Source: Neckera pumila (Eukaryota > Streptophyta > Bryopsida > Hypnales > Neckeraceae). Taken from it: DNA of 64,000 bases. The notes beneath the pieces are model-generated. The model was not told the DNA's origin and did not search any database. It was given only the letters and a program-made list of their open reading frames with translations. Shown piece after piece: positions 11,538 to 22,346 of this stretch. Positions within the stretch are counted from its first letter, which is position 1. Every line of letters starts with the position of its first letter. The stretch is from positions 18,228,001-18,292,000 of the forward strand of contig OZ018415.1 of the NCBI GenBank assembly GCA_963969595.1, read 5' to 3'. A program made the translations under genes and the position numbers.

Positions 11538-13084
11538 GGGAGGTTCTATTGTATAAGCTAAAAAAAAAAAATCCAACAAAACAAGCTCATGATGGCAGGT
11601 CGTCAATGAGCCCGCGCACATGCCACTAATTCGTGGCGGGTGCCGGCAGTGGGTGGCGGAGGCAGGCTTGCGCCTGGTGGAATTGGCCCTAGTGGAATTG
11701 AGCCTTGCTAGCGCCAACGCCGGGTGAACCCTGCTTGCAAATTTATCTCTTGGTGGGGACAACGATATGTTTTTTCACTCTTTACTTGTTTCGAGGTCTT
11801 TTGATCCTTTGGGAGAAGTAAATGCATCCGCTAGCTTTGGGGTGGTGAACTCTTCAAGTGATCTTTAAAGAGCTAATTGCCTTTTAGAAGTAGTCATGTA
11901 AACAATTGTCACCGAGTTTTAGTATTAAGAAAAATGGAATTGGAACCTATCCCAACTCATTTCATATTTTTGGGACTTCTTGCAAAATTAATTACAATTT
12001 TCCAAAGTTTAAACGTAGTGGTTACTAATATGTGTCATTCACTTCAAATTTTAACAATAAAACTTTGCAGGTATTTGAACTTTCAATTCTTTGCTCTTGC
12101 TGTATCGATGGGATTCTGGAAGTGCAATGATCGTAATTCTTTGTTTATCCTAAACCTCTATTTGATCACACCAATTTTGTAAATTGAATTCACCTACATT
12201 CAGGACATTGTTTGCAGGTTCATTTTTTTATATTTGTTACAACTATCATACATTAAATAGGATTGGCGATTTTTGTTCATGTATTATTAGGGTTCAAGAA
12301 GAATTTTTCTTATTTACAGTTTTTCTTCTTCATTCAAGAATTGCAGTGGTTCATTACTTCACAGTTCATGTGCGCAAGGTAGGCTCTTGTTCATTTCAAT
12401 CTCAAGTTTTCGCAATTGAATGTGCATTAAAAATGCTTTCCGAGGTCGAATTTGAGCATCTAACATGTGATTTTGAAAATGAATGATCTGGATTTTTTCT
12501 ATACAAGCTTTTTTGCAACAGTGTTCGTCTAGAGTCATACTTAATTTCTATTTCTCAGGACTATTGGAAATTAATCTCCAATGTAGTACATCTTGGAGGA
12601 AAATGATATTAAGGATTCTTAGAAGCTAAATAAACCTTACAAAATTTCTACTTTCAGTAGTTTATATTTTTGAAAAATTCTTTTTGAAGTTTAGTTTGAG
12701 CATAAAAAGTCCTATTTAAAAAACAGTTGATTATGATTTTCCATTCAAGATTTTGTGCAAGGGTGTCCTTTGCAATCTTGACTTCTCGTAGTATTCAGGG
12801 CTCTTGGGAAATGAGCATGAAATACAATAGATTCTGAAGAAAAATTCACATTACAAATACTTTTGAATAACGATTGAAGCTATGAGCCAGAATTGTAAAT
12901 CGAAAAAAACTCACTTGGCGGGGTCTGGTGGGGCGTGGCTAGGTGCTTATGCATGTGCATGGGGAGGAACAAGCACCACCGCCATCCGCCCGGCAAGTCC
13001 GAGCCGGCCAATGGCACTATGCCACCTGGCCAAGCGGTTGGCGGCTGCTGTGGCGCTAGCTAGGCATGTGCGTTGCTTCCCCTC
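11538..13084. other. Spacer between two DNA transposons
   Basis: No gene recognised. 11,540-11,760 and 12,890-13,085 are GC-rich, the latter directly outside the left end of the Mutator-like element. 11,800-12,880 is AT-rich with chance ORFs only. Confidence 0.45.
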
Positions 13085-13559
13085 GGCTCGAAGTCCAAGG
13101 CAAATTGGGTTTCCGCCTGGTTGCCTGGGTTTCGAAATTTTCAGCCTTTGCCTGAAGCTACCCGCCCGAAGCCAACCTGGCCCGCAAGAAAAAGAAACCT
13201 CCGCCTAAGCCTGCCTGCCAGCTTTTACGTCGCCCCGCCTCCTTTCTCCACACTGGACATTGGGTGGCCATACACAACTCCCCAGAGTGTGTGTCCAGGG
13301 CAGCGAGTGCCATACACTCCATGGTGCAGTGTATGGCCACCTTCATACTTCACTACGCACTTCAGATTGGTTTTTCACGTTTCAAGTTGCACACTCCCTC
13401 CCTTGTACGGTCACTCCCCATGCTTAGATTTAAGTATTGTTTTTTTGCAAGAGAATGAAGGTAAAAATTTATAAGTATAGGATTGTTGTTGAGAGCGATT
13501 ACAATTTGTTTTGGTTTGTTTGAAGCTTGAATTTGAGGTGTTGAAATTGTGTGATTCAT

Positions 13560-13920
13560 AAACTTTGAGGTTCTTTTAATTTGAGGTTTTGAGAGTTTGT
13601 GAGCTTGAAGTTTAGGATTTTGAAAGCATTGTAGTTTTTCTAACATTTATAGACTTTGTTTTGTGGTTTAATTTAAGGTTTTGAGAGTTTGTAAGCTTGA
13701 AGTTTAGGATTTTGAAAGCATTGTAACTTTCATGATATGTGTAGAATTTCTTTTGTGCTTCAATTTGAGGTTTTGAGAGTTTGTAAGCTTGAAGTTTAGG
13801 GTTTTGAAAGCATTGTAGTCTTGATAATATATATAGAATTTATTTTGTGCTTCAATTTGAGGTTTTGAGAGTGGTGAGCTTGAAGTTTAGGGTTTTGAAA
13901 GCATTGTAGTCTTCATAGCA
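13560..13920. repeat. 92-bp tandem repeat, four copies
   Basis: The core 'ttgagagtttgtaagcttga' recurs at 13,589, 13,681, 13,773 and 13,865, exactly 92 bp apart, with few differences. It lies inside the left arm of the MULE, upstream of its Lys-rich gene. Exact spacing suggests recent amplification. Confidence 0.92.
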
Positions 13921-14025
13921 TTTACATACTTGTTTGGAAGGATTTGAATTCTAGCTTCATGTTTTCAATGTCTTTGAGTATTGCATTTAATATTGGTGTG
14001 ATCTTTAAGTTAGATTCAAGTCATC

Positions 14026-14993
14026 ATGGCTCCCAAGAGGAAGAGGGTTTGGAAACAAGATGAAAGTGCTAAGGAGGCAAGGAGGGCTAGGAAAGATAAA
14101 GAAAATGAGAAGAATGCGGAAGCAAATGTAAAGACAAGGATAGAAGAAAGTGTCCAAGCAAAGTTTGAGAGAGAAAGAGGGCAAGAAATCTTCATCCTCC
14201 TCACATGAGTGAAGAAGGCTGATCTTGTTCTTTGGTGAAGGCTAGGGAGAGGGGGTTTCTCAATGATTTGAGAATGTTTCGTATGAAGTATTATAAATTC
14301 TTCATTCCACTCCTTATGGATTCTTCCAATGTCTATGTTTTATACATCAAGCGTGGTTTACAAGAGTATGTTGATTCCATTAAAGATGATGCGCATGAGG
14401 AAGCAAAAGCGAGAGAGTATAAAGCCATTTTGAAGGTAATACTTCATTCATTTATGTTCTTATTTCTCTAAAGAATTATGTGTTTGAGTTTGTCTAATGT
14501 AATGTATTTGGTTCTCTATATCAATTCTTAGAGTTTCATTTTTTCTTTTCTACATGCTTTACATGTGTTTCACAATCATTCATAATTATCACTCTCAATT
14601 CTTAAATTTTTTCTCAATATGGAATTTTATAAATGAGGATTGGGAAGAGAATGAGCATGGAAGGCCATCTCATCTCATAAATGTACTTTAAGCCAATGAC
14701 CTCTATTATAACAAGCTCTTATGGGAGCTTATAGAAAGAAGATTAGAAGAATAAGAGGATAGGGAAAGTGGAAACTTCTCCTTCCTTTGAAGACTAGAGA
14801 AATGCAACAGCGTCTTCAACAAAGAGCTTTGGAGAGTATGAATGTTGAAGATGAAGCAACTACAACAATAGAAGAGGAAGGTCCAAGTTCATCTACATCT
14901 TATGGCATTGGAAAGGTTAAGGCTAAGCTTAAGCCTAAACCTAAGCCCAAGCCCAAAGGCAAAGGCAAGGGCAAGGGCAAGGGCAAAAAATAG
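14026..14993 (+). pseudogene. Lys-rich second gene of the MULE, broken
   Basis: The ATG at 14,026 opens MAPKRKRVWKQDESAKEARR, a highly charged coiled-coil-like stretch that stops after 60 codons. It resumes in another frame (14,232-14,471), with a plausible intron donor 'gaag|gtaata' near 14,436. The C-terminal piece (14,787-14,993) ends in a Pro-Lys then Gly-Lys repeat tail (KPKPKPKGKGKGK) and TAG. The same tail occurs reversed at about 20,900-21,010, so both element arms once carried this gene. Function unknown; basic tails of this kind suggest nucleic-acid binding, which is inference. Confidence 0.5.
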
Positions 14994-14999
14994 CAAATT

Positions 15000-15966
15000 T
15001 ACTTATATAGATTTATTTGTATTGGTATTTTTTATGTTATGCACTACTATTCTACCTTTAATGTTTTGAGTTTGGTTCTTGTCTTCTATATAGTTAGATC
15101 ATATACATATGGTATTTGAATTTAAACATTATTCAAAGAAGTATAGAAATTTGCATAATACACTCAATTGTTTATTCAATGTATTGGGCAACTTATATTT
15201 CAATATCCAACATGGAAAACATTGTCTTATATCAACCATGCCACCTTCCTTCAAGTTGATTTCATTTTCTTACTACAATTACATCTTCCACCGTTTTCTT
15301 ACTCCTTGAGTATAGGATTTTATTAAATTTGAATAGCCATTATCCTTTTCCTTGCAAGAAAGCATATCATACTAGTAAAATCACAACGACCTCTATAATA
15401 TCACAATTCAATTTTGAATAATATTATAGAAATTGAATTGCTTTTTTAATAGCCATAGGATACTTTCTACTATATATTATGTATTCTTTTTGTGAAATAT
15501 TTGAAAATCAAATGGATACTTCTAAAAAAATTTCAAAGAAACTTTTCAGACAACAAAACTATAGATAAATTTCATATCTTTTTAAAATATGATATTAAAG
15601 AATAAGGAAGCACCAACTGCTAGCGTTGCTCTACATATTCAAATGTGAAGATTCTACTTACATTGTTCACTTCATTAATTTATTCTTATTGCAAATGTTT
15701 TCATCTTTGCAAAGGTTATTTTGTAAAAATTATGATATAAAGATTTTCTTTAATTACTTTATATTGTACTATATAAAAAATTTCAAAGAATTTTGTATGA
15801 TGATGTCACTATTTTCATTCAAAGATTATACATACTTTGTTTATCTACATTCTATCACATGAAAAATTAATGAAAGTAATATATTTAATGCATAGCAAAG
15901 CAAGCGCCAATTGCTAGTGATTTTATGAAATTTATTTAGTGAAAGTGTTAACTTGAGTTTACATTA
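15000..15966. other. MULE interior with a decayed small inverted-end insert
   Basis: Non-coding. 15,090-15,200 is the inner inverted arm matching 20,690-20,800. About 15,612-15,925 is bounded by 'gctagcgttgctctacatatt' and 'aatgcatagcaaagcaagcg', a diverged copy of the inverted-end insert seen at about 45,758-46,324. Confidence 0.45.
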
Positions 15967-16390
15967 TCTCTAAATGCCAAAGGCCATTCATGAGCTTCAA
16001 AAAATTTGCTCTAAATTGAACAAAAAGCCAACAATTTTGATTAGTTATGTATATATATGAGGGCTCTTTGTTGAAGATAATGTTGCATTTCTCTAGTCTT
16101 CAACAAAGAGCCCTCATACATATACTCTAGTGTATTTGATGCTCATTTCCAAGAGCCCTCAACACAACGGAAAGTCAATATTACAATGGACACCCAAAAT
16201 CCTAAACCCTTGAATAGAAAAATCATAATCAATCATTTTCAAAATTGGGTTTAATATTGTTAAAATTGGACTTCAAAAAGAATTTTATTTTAAATACAAA
16301 CTACTAAAAATAACAACTTTGTTAAATTGTATTTCACTTCAAAGTACTGTCAATACAAAAATGTGGTGCCCCACCCCTTTATAAGTTAAT
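15967..16390. mobile_element. Decayed TTAA element (1.3-kb subfamily) with internal hairpin
   Basis: It starts TCTCTAAATGCCAAAGGCC and ends near GTTAA at 16,386-16,390. The interior phrases 'atttgctctaaattgaacaaa' and 'gctcatttccaagagccctc' match the element at 45,558-46,836. At 16,058-16,117 a near-perfect hairpin (gagggctctttgttgaaga and its complement) is homologous to MULE sequence at about 14,790-14,830, so it is a foldback derived from the host element. Confidence 0.5.
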
Positions 16391-17376
16391 CACATCTAAT
16401 TGTGACACCTACAAAATGTAATATTCTAAAATGTTGCACAAGGCAATCATGTGACCTAGGTACTTCAAAAACTAACAGTTCAAGCAAGCATGACATATAT
16501 CAATGATTACAAGTACATTTAAAGTAGCTTTATACCTCAAAAAGTAGCTTTATACCTCCACAAGTGGCCCTTCAATACTCATGTTAACATATGAAGTAAA
16601 CAACCAAAAAATTAATTTCAAGTATAATTGCAAATTTGAATAGGGAACTTATAGCCACAAAATTATAGTAAAAAATTGAAATACTCTACAAACAATTAAT
16701 TCTTTAAAGAATTGTAAAACTTTCAATCCAAAGCTTCATTGTTATATAATGGTTAACTTGAATTGTAGGTCCATCAAGATAGATTTCTTCCTTAATTATA
16801 TACAAAATAATAAAGGAGGTTTCCTACATTCTACTTCATTATATATGTATAAATATTATGAATTTGGATGAGTTTTGGAACCATGAAGGTTTTACTTGAA
16901 TTACAAATATATATTGGATTATCACTTTTTATATATGGGTATTTGTATTATACATATAAAATTTTAAATATGAAGACATATATATATACATAGGCATATA
17001 TTGTCAATAATAAATGCATTGAAGAAAGTTTGCCAATAATAAAGTTCTCTATTTTAGACCTTTTCACTTTTTGACTTAAGAGAGGAAGAAGGAAGGAAGC
17101 CAAATCCCTAGGAGGCACTTCATTTTTGTTAAAACACTTATACTCCTTGGCTTAGAGGTTTAGAGTTGTAGAGAGATGGTTTAGAGCAAACACTTGGAGG
17201 ATGCTTGTCAAGAATTCTATTGTACATGTTAGTTGTTTAGAATTGTAGAGAAAGGATTTTTTTCAAGAGTTTGTGGATGCTTGTTACAAATTCTTTTGCA
17301 ACGTGTTTAGAGTATTGCACATTTCATTTTTATAAGTTATCTACTACAACTTTGAAGTTTAGGTGTAGGTTTCATC

Positions 17377-20300
17377 ATGGAGGAAGACAATGTGTTCAAT
17401 GAAGACAATTGTTGCTATCCTTCTGATTTTGAAGATGATTTGGACTACGTTCTAGGAGTAGAAGACATACTTCAAGGAGCTTGTAGAAGTCATGGGTCTA
17501 CTTCTTCTACAACCTTTGAAGACACCTACTTCCATTTGTCAGATTTTGAATCTGATTCTGGTTGTGATGAAGAGATGGAGGAGATTTTTGAAGGAGATAA
17601 TGGATGCAACTCAAATTTTATGGCTAGTGATTTACCATATTCTATAGATGAGCCTTCAATACCTTCTTTTGATCATGTTTCCATAGAGTCTTCTCCAAAG
17701 TTTGTTCAATTTACACTTGGTAGTAGGAATTTCGTAATTGATTGCTTACACAGGGAGAAGTTCCCTACTTTTCATGAGATTCAAGAAGTGGATGGAAGTT
17801 TCCGTCCACTTCTTACAAGCCATGGAAGATCCATAGATGTCAATGATGTTGTCTATACTCAAGAACGATGGAGAGAACTTCAACAAAGTTTGAAGTTTGT
17901 AGAAACTATTGATGGAATTCGCCTTTCACCTTCAAGTGACACAAAAGATAGAGAAATTGCTCCCACTGAGAATTGGTCATCCATAGTGTCCAACTCCCAT
18001 GTTGATCCTTGTAGTAAACTCTTACCACTACATGCCACCATTTCTTCTATACGGAGCAAGTGGAGCACAGATCAAAGGGTAGGAGGCATTTCTCAATCTT
18101 ATATTGAGAATTGTGTTAAATGTTGTCAAAGTTGTCAGGAAACGCAACTTTGGGACGAGGTTCACAAAATTCCTTATGAACTTCTTCATGACACACTTAA
18201 TGAGATATGCAAGATTCATATTGTGGTACACCGTGTTTATTACACAATGCTTATAAAGCATCATAGGCTTACCTATTATCGTTGCCATAGAGGAGGGGGG
18301 GAAGGTCCCGCAAGAAAAAAAAGGAAGAAGATGTTCCCATTTCAACAATAAGGAGAGAGAGAAAGTCTATAAAATGCCATTGTGAGTTTCAAATGAAAGT
18401 TATGGTACCTCTTTAAGAAGAGAATTGCTCCCAGGAATCGAACAGCTCTGCAGAAGCTGTTATATTTGTACACACAAAGTACAGTGGACATCATCTAGGT
18501 ACAAAAGTTGACAAAATGTTTCCACTTGTACATCCATTAGTTATTTCCCTTGCCGTAGAGAATTTGGAGCATATGATTTCTACATCTACCATAGCATTAG
18601 TATCTGTTTGAGAAGAAATCAAGATACAAACTATGGTTGAAGACTTGGAGCATGCAACATATTGATTTTTCCTTATTCCAAAGGAAGTGGAGCAACTTTC
18701 ATACTTCATGAGATTAAATGGTAATTATCTTTTTTATTCTTTTATTTCAATTCATAGTTTTATATGTATTTATTACCTGAAATTTGATTATATGCGTTTT
18801 CTATTTTCTTATAGATGCATTGAGAATAGATGATTGGGATGTTGCCAATGTAGAAGTCTTGAGACTTCAAAAACAAGGAAAAGTGATTTTTTACCAAGAA
18901 TATTCTTCGGCACATGAAGATCCCAAGCAAAGACCATTTGTTGTTGTAATTTAGGATGATTTTAAGAGATCAAATGCCAAGCAATTTTCAAGGGGTCAAT
19001 CTTGGGCATTTGATTCAACTTTCAAAACAAATCAATACGACTTACCTCTATATGTTGCGGTTGTTCCAAACTAAGATGGTAAGGCCATGCCGGTTTTCTA
19101 CATGTTATATAGTAAAGATAAAGATGCGGGTCATGAAGGAATAGCAATAAACTTGCATTGACACATGTTTTTTCCAACATAGAGGACATAAGACCGTCGG
19201 CATTTATTATAGATAAATGCAAGACGTCATTGAATGCTATAAATCATGTTGTAAACAATGACAACAATTGTTGGAAACATGGAAGATTTGGGGAAGAACA
19301 ACTTGCAGGACGAGTTTTATTATGTTGATTTCATGTTATGAAGGCATGGAGTGAGAATCTATTAATGCGAGTACGGATATTGGAGAAGAGTAAGATTTGG
19401 AGAAGCCTTCATGTATTATTGAATTGTCTAAGAGAAGATCATTTTGAGGAGAATTTGAATAAATTCTACACGGACTTCGAACACATTCTTACGATGGGAT
19501 GGATACTACAAACCATGTTGAAAGACATTGGGGGTGGATAAAGTACACTCTCCTTCAAGGGAAAGTGAACCGATCGGTTCGAGATTTAATTGTTGCTATA
19601 ATTGGAAGTGCTGCGGGTGGAAGTCGTGTTGGAGGTCCTACTTTAGTAGACCATTTCAAGCAAGTATAAGCTATAAGTAAATGTTTTTTGTGTGATCCAT
19701 TTTTACTTTGTATATTTTTAAATGCAATGAAATTTATTAGTATGTCTCATCTAATTTTTACTTTTGTAAATTGTAGGTGATTCAGGAAGGTTCTCAAAAA
19801 GAGCAAACGATAAACCTCATCAATGTTGTCTAGCAAGCACTGAAAGACTATTTCGGAAGTATGAAAGTGTACCTCAAGACGTATTCAAGGTACTTGATGC
19901 AGAGCAAAGGATATTCCTTATTTTGAGTGAGACTTCACTTCAAACTAGGTACATTGTGTCCTTGAATACTCACTTTTGTGACTGCGCTTTTCCTATATCG
20001 ACTTGTAAACATATTCTTGAAGTTCAATTAATAGTGAAGAACTATTATCCGCACTTGAATGATGGAGAAGCTTCATGTTCAAATACAAGAATGGAACCAG
20101 AAGTTCTTCCTATATTTCAAGAGGTTGACAACAAAGACGTTGTTGGTGAGTGTACATCATCTAATGGTGAGGGAGAAGAATTTTTATATACTATATGTGA
20201 AATGGACAATGTACTTCTGAAGTTGAAGTTAGGTATTGGAGAATTTGGGGCCGAAAAAATGAAGTATAAGATCGAAATCATAAAAGGATGTATGGATTCA

Positions 20301-20645
20301 ATGTCAGAGCCTTTTACATTTGTAAGGCCTTCTCCTATTATACTTTCATCTAAAATTTCTATTTTATCCATTCAAGAGAATGTGCAACGTACACAAATGG
20401 GACATGGTAGAACTTCAAAAAATAAGACTACAGTGGAAGAAGACACAATTCCAATTTCAAGGCAAGTCCGACCTACATTGATACTTCCACCTCACAAACT
20501 AGTATCTACTTCAAATCAGAAGAGGACTATTTTTCCTAGAATTCCAAAGGTACTTTGTGATGCATGCTTTACAAGAACAATGATAGAAAAAGGTGACACA
20601 ATAATTTCTTGCCGTGATTGTGATAGAGAATTGAAGTCTACTTGA
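17377..20645 (+). pseudogene. MULE transposase with GCM1-like and SWIM-like zinc motifs, broken
   Basis: The ATG at 17,377 opens a 324-codon acidic N-terminal part ending in YYRCHRGGGEGPARKKRK, which continues past a frameshift as IKCHCEFQMKV, a WRKY/GCM1-like zinc-finger pattern of MULE and FAR1 proteins. A plausible intron lies at about 18,721-18,814. The DDE core follows: WAFDSTFKTNQYDLPLYVAV with the first catalytic Asp (about 19,012), then a stop, then PVFYMLYSKDKDAGHEG. Many stops and shifts follow. A second intron-like gap lies at about 19,665-19,777. The last open part (19,923-20,645) starts with a SWIM-type Cys-x-Cys..Cys-x-His (CDCAFPISTCKH) and ends with a CxxC-rich tail. In the family it cuts and joins the element ends; this copy is inactive. 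Confidence 0.82.
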
Positions 20646-20689
20646 AGCAAGGTAACATAGTTAGTAGAAGACAATGTATTTCACGTTTT

Positions 20690-21010
20690 CATGTACTCAA
20701 TATAAGTTGCCCAATGTATTGAGTAAGCAATTGACTTGTACCACAACAATTTCTATACTTACGTCCTTAAACAATGATATAAATTCAAATACCATATATA
20801 TATATAAGAAAATAAACAAACTCAAAACATAAAAGGTAAAATTATAATGCATCATATAACAAAACACTAGTATAAATACGTTATTAGGAGTGTAAACTTT
20901 CTACTTCTTGCCATTGCTTTTGCCTTTGGATTTGGGCTTAGTTTTTGGTTCAGGCTTAGACTTCCCAATGCCTTATAATGTAGATGAACTTGGACTTCTC
21001 TCTTCCATTA
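20690..21010 (-). pseudogene. 3' end of the Lys-rich MULE gene in the right arm
   Basis: The reverse complement matches 14,860-15,200, including the Ser/Thr stretch, the Pro-Lys/Gly-Lys tail and the downstream untranslated 'caatgtattgggcaactta'. The rest of the gene is missing from this arm, so the right arm has suffered a deletion. Confidence 0.65.
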
Positions 21011-21749
21011 TTGTACCTAGACTATATTATTCACCTTGCAACATTTGAGAGTATCACATTTGTACAAGTGTGACAAGTAGGTGTGATGAACTAAACACAG
21101 GTTAATACTTTCGCTATACAAATTTTATAAAACCACATGATCACATTTTGCAACATTTGAGAGCATCACATTTATATAGGTGTCACAAGTAGGTGTGATT
21201 AACTAAACACAAGTAAATACTTTGGCTATAAATGTTTTATAAAATCATATGATCGCATCTTGCAATATTTGAGAACATCACATTTGCATAGATGTTTCAA
21301 ATAAGTGTGATTAACTAAACACAATTTAAAACTTTGGCTATACAAATTTTATAAAACCATATGCTTTCTTACTAAAAAGATGGTGGCGGCCATACAAATT
21401 TAATGAAACTATAATACTCTATTTGGGAAAAATGGTGGTGGCCATACAAATTTTCAAAAAACATAAACCCATAAACCCATCAATAAGCATTGGGATGGTG
21501 GTGGCCATACACCACACTCTGAAGTGTATGGCACTTACTGCCCACTGCCACTCACTGTGGAGTCCAATGTATGGCCACCACCTTTTGGTAGCTTCGTGCG
21601 GGGAGCTTTTTATGCCAGTTGGGGTTCTGCGGGAGGGCGGAGGTTTCTTCTTCTTGCGGGCTGGGCTGGGCTGGCTTCGGGCGGGGGCTGAAATTTCGAA
21701 ACCTGGGCAACCAGGCGGAAACCCAATTTGCCTTGGGACTTCGGGCCAA

Positions 21750-22330
21750 GGACCTTCTTTTTTTGGGAGGTGAGTTCCTGTGTGCTGTCTCTGACCTGAC
21801 GCCGAGACAGCCGTATGGGGTGGTAGTTGAATGGAAACCATTTTCCATTCTTCCGTCTTCTTCTAGGGATGCAGGTCCGCTGAAGCTGGCCCTACCCTAG
21901 CCCCGTTACTGACTAATTGCATGTCAGCAATTGAAACCCATTTTAAGAAACCCTGCCCTCAGTCTGCCCCTCCAGCCCTGGGCAGTATCGCAAATTTTCA
22001 GGCACAGTGTAAATACATAAATATGCCCGTCCTGCCTTGTGAGTAAGGAAAATGACTTCGGCCTTAATAACGCTTTTTCCACAATTCAAAAAGATGTGAA
22101 AAATTGTTGCCCCCAAGGAGAAAGGGTTTCATTAGAAACTAATTAAAATGGAGAAAAAATTGATAGGGTTTTAACATGCCGAGGTTTCTGGGAGGGAGGC
22201 TTTTGCAGTATGCAACTTTCTCCATTGATTCATCTGTCAACGAGAGGAACTATCACGAAGCTAGACTGCTGACAAAATATGCAGTCACAGATTTTGCAAA
22301 CATTGAGAGGAGAGCAGATCATACTGTAAG
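21750..22330. other. Spacer downstream of the methyltransferase gene
   Basis: Mixed composition, no recognisable protein or RNA gene. It contains the likely 3' untranslated region and cleavage region of the minus-strand gene that stops at 22,347. Confidence 0.4.
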
Positions 22331-22346
22331 TGATAGCCAAGCAGAT

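Larger units (their letters stand above)
13085..21747. mobile_element. Mutator-like element (MULE) with ~255-bp inverted ends
   Basis: The left arm (about 13,089-13,345) and the right arm (about 21,490-21,743) are diverged reverse complements. Both contain cgaagtcc..aaggcaaattgggtttccgcc at the outer edge and the palindromic 'ggtggccatacac..gtgtatggccacc' block at the inner edge. Long terminal repeats plus an internal MULE transposase define the element (about 8.7 kb). A second, inner pair of inverted arms (about 14,860-15,200 and 20,690-21,010) shares coding sequence. No clear 9-11-bp target duplication was found at the apparent tips, so the exact ends are uncertain. Confidence 0.8.

Noticed and set aside
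11535..11762. 75-codon minus ORF in GC-rich DNA
   Set aside because: No domain and no splice context; composition alone explains the open frame.
13085..21747. Target-site duplication for the MULE
   Set aside because: The 10 bp outside the apparent left and right tips do not match, so no duplication is claimed; the ends may be misplaced by a few bases or mutated.
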